A stretch of DNA of 11,657 nt from an uncultured Lysobacteraceae bacterium (GTDB taxonomy: Bacteria > Pseudomonadota > Gammaproteobacteria > Xanthomonadales > Xanthomonadaceae). The translations under genes and the position numbers were made by a program. The DNA is taken from assembly GCA_946482565.1 (NCBI GenBank), contig CAMLSB010000053.1, positions 1 through 11,657 of the forward strand. The letters run 5' to 3'. The notes under the pieces were generated by a model, which saw nothing but the letters and a program-made list of their open reading frames with translations, was not told the origin of the DNA and did no database searches. How positions within the stretch are numbered: the first letter of the stretch is position 1; each line of letters opens with the position of its first letter. Of this stretch, positions 10,600 to 11,657 are shown one piece after another.

Positions 10600-11034
10600 A
10601 TGGCGACCCTGACCCCCGCCGACGAGGCCCTGCTGTCCCTGCTGCGCGAGAATGCGCGGGCGCCGACGACCGAAATCGCCCGTCGCCTGCAGTTGTCCCG
10701 GACCACGGTGCAGAGCCGCATCGAACGGCTCGAGAGAATGGGCGTGATCGCCGGCTACACCGTGCGGATCGGCGACGACTTCGCCGGCGACCGGATCCGC
10801 GCGCTGATCATGGTCACCGTGTTTCCCAAGCAGATGCCAGCGGTGGTCGAGGCGCTGCGCGGGATGCCGGAAGTCCGCAGCCTGCAGTCCATCAACGGCG
10901 GCTGGGACCTCGCGGCCGTGGCGGTGGTGCCGGGCGTCGGCGACATGGACGTGCTCACCGACCGCATCGGCGCGCTGCCGGGCGTCGAGCGCACGACCTC
11001 GTCGCTGGTGCTGTCCACGAAGTTCGAACGCTAG
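10600..11034 (+). CDS. Lrp/AsnC-family transcriptional regulator
   Basis: This 144-residue protein has the family architecture: an N-terminal winged helix-turn-helix (about 4-55; LTPADEALLSLLRENAR, then TTEIARRLQLSRTTVQSRIERLERMGVIAGYTV) and a C-terminal RAM/ACT-like ligand domain (about 66-140; ALIMVTVFPKQMPAVVEALRGMPEVRSLQSINGGWDLAAVAVVP). Such proteins form octamers or larger discs and respond to amino acids. It is divergent from the aminotransferase, with 145 bp between the starts holding a palindrome and direct repeats, so control of that gene and of itself is the natural guess. ATG at 10600 has no strong Shine-Dalgarno. It has no extra domain and normal length. queA follows 40 nt downstream. 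Confidence 0.95.
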   Translation: MATLTPADEALLSLLRENARAPTTEIARRLQLSRTTVQSRIERLERMGVIAGYTVRIGDDFAGDRIRALIMVTVFPKQMPAVVEALRGMPEVRSLQSINGGWDLAAVAVVPGVGDMDVLTDRIGALPGVERTTSSLVLSTKFER

Positions 11035-11041
11035 GGATGCA

Positions 11042-11091
11042 TTGAAAGGTCCGCCTCTTGAAGAAGTCCGGCTCTTGAAAAAATCCGATTT
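11042..11091 (+). repeat. Three imperfect tandem copies of the queA start region
   Basis: TTGAAAGGTCCGCCTC (11042-11057), TTGAAGAAGTCCGGCTC (11058-11074) and TTGAAAAAATCCGATTT (11075-11091) are adjacent related units of 16, 17 and 17 nt. The third is the start of queA. Units of 16 and 17 nt shift the frame: the TTG at 11058 reads six codons (KKSGS after the start) and stops at TGA 11076-11078, overlapping the TTG at 11075 as TTGA. The TTG at 11042 is in frame with queA. Confidence 0.75.
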
Positions 11092-11657
11092 CCATTACGA
11101 CCTGCCGCCGCAGCTGATCGCGCAGGCGCCGCTGCCCGAGCGCTCCGCCAGCCGCCTGCTGGTCGTGCCGCCGGCGCCGGCGGCGTTCGAGGATCGCGGC
11201 GTGCGCGACCTGCCGGGGCTGCTGCGCGAAGGCGACCTGCTGGTGTTCAACGACACGCGGGTGATCCAGGCGCGCGTGTTCGGCCACAAGCAGAGCGGCG
11301 GCAAGGTCGAGATCCTGGTCGAGCGCCTGTTGCCCGGGAACGAGGCGCGCGTGCAGCTCGGCGCGAGCAAGCCGTCGCGCGCGGGCACGCGCATCGTGCT
11401 CGATGGCGGCGGCGAAGCCGAAGTGCTCGGTCGCGAGGGCGAGTTCTACCGGCTGCGCTTCCACGTCGGCGGCGCGCTCGACGAGTGGCTGCAGGTCGCC
11501 GGGCGGCTGCCGCTGCCGCCCTACATCCAGCGCGCGCCGGACGCCGACGATGCCGCGCGGTACCAGACTGTGTTCGCGCGCGAGCCCGGCGCCGTCGCGG
11601 CGCCGACCGCGGGCCTGCATTTCGACGAGGCGCTGCTGGATGCGCTGCGCGCGCGCG
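11075..11657 (+). CDS. queA: S-adenosylmethionine:tRNA ribosyltransferase-isomerase QueA (N-terminal part, runs off right edge)
   Basis: QueA transfers and isomerises the ribosyl part of SAM onto preQ1 in tRNA, giving epoxyqueuosine, in queuosine synthesis. About 194 of the usual roughly 345 residues are visible: KKSDFHYDLPPQLIAQAPLPERSASRLLV, GDLLVFNDTRVIQARVFGHK, GGKVEILVERLL, GRLPLPPYIQR, and YQTVFAREPGAVAAPTAGLHFDE, all in the expected order. The start must be TTG, since no ATG or GTG lies in frame nearby. TTG at 11075 gives the KKSDFHYDLPP start usual for this protein; the in-frame TTG at 11042 would add 11 residues. AAAGG before the TTG at 11058 and GAAGAAG before the TTG at 11075 are weak Shine-Dalgarno matches. 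The site is embedded in a threefold repeat. Product identity is certain, the start is not. Confidence 0.96.
   Translation, partial: MKKSDFHYDLPPQLIAQAPLPERSASRLLVVPPAPAAFEDRGVRDLPGLLREGDLLVFNDTRVIQARVFGHKQSGGKVEILVERLLPGNEARVQLGASKPSRAGTRIVLDGGGEAEVLGREGEFYRLRFHVGGALDEWLQVAGRLPLPPYIQRAPDADDAARYQTVFAREPGAVAAPTAGLHFDEALLDALRAR

Noticed and set aside
10455..10721. Possible longer N-terminus of the aminotransferase
   Set aside because: It would cross the operator-like region and the Lrp gene; the ATG at 10454 has a proper GAGGA ribosome binding site.
8775..11045. Long plus-strand open frame of about 750 codons
   Set aside because: It crosses upp, the aminotransferase and the Lrp gene in the wrong frame or strand, and its product is low-complexity Arg/Gly/Ala with no domain.

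Overview
The window is very GC-rich chromosomal DNA, densely packed with genes and with little intergenic space. The gene content (ftsY / AsmA-like / mutY, rsmD-coaD plus an 84-residue 2[4Fe-4S] ferredoxin, ggt, upp, a QueA N-terminus reading KKSDFHYDLPP) suggests a gammaproteobacterium of the Xanthomonadaceae/Lysobacteraceae type, such as Lysobacter or Luteimonas. That placement is inference from protein character and base composition; no marker gene proves it. I see no tRNA, rRNA, CRISPR array, insertion sequence, phage gene or attachment site.

Layout. (1) 1-2782, minus strand: ftsY, then a single-pass AsmA-like envelope protein, then mutY (cut by the window edge), with an 8-nt gap and a 14-nt overlap between them. 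(2) 2841-8264, plus strand, divergent from ftsY: rsmD, coaD, a small lipoprotein, a ferredoxin, a periplasmic gamma-glutamyltranspeptidase, a YtnP-like metallo-beta-lactamase-fold hydrolase and a short TMEM43-like membrane protein. Four of the six junctions are ATGA start/stop overlaps, so much of this run is probably translationally coupled. A perfect 12-bp hairpin lies between the lipoprotein and ferredoxin genes. (3) 8261-10454, minus strand: upp and a 500-residue class III PLP aminotransferase with a divergent active site, separated by a terminator-like inverted repeat. (4) 10600 onward, plus strand: an Lrp/AsnC regulator divergent from the aminotransferase, with a palindrome and a 30-bp-spaced direct repeat in the shared intergenic region, then queA, cut by the right edge and preceded by a threefold imperfect repeat of its own TTG start.

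How the parts may work together. Most genes are housekeeping: protein targeting (ftsY), base-excision repair (mutY), 16S rRNA methylation (rsmD), CoA synthesis (coaD), uracil salvage (upp) and queuosine synthesis (queA). The accessory part is the coupled ggt / MBL hydrolase / TMEM43-like tail of the rsmD-coaD run, where a periplasmic gamma-glutamyl enzyme and a periplasm-facing membrane protein flank a predicted cytoplasmic hydrolase. The Lrp/aminotransferase pair looks like an amino-acid-responsive catabolic module. I found no clear previously undescribed system. The most unusual items are the shortened TMEM43-like protein, the aminotransferase with a changed DExQ motif, and the repeated start region of queA.
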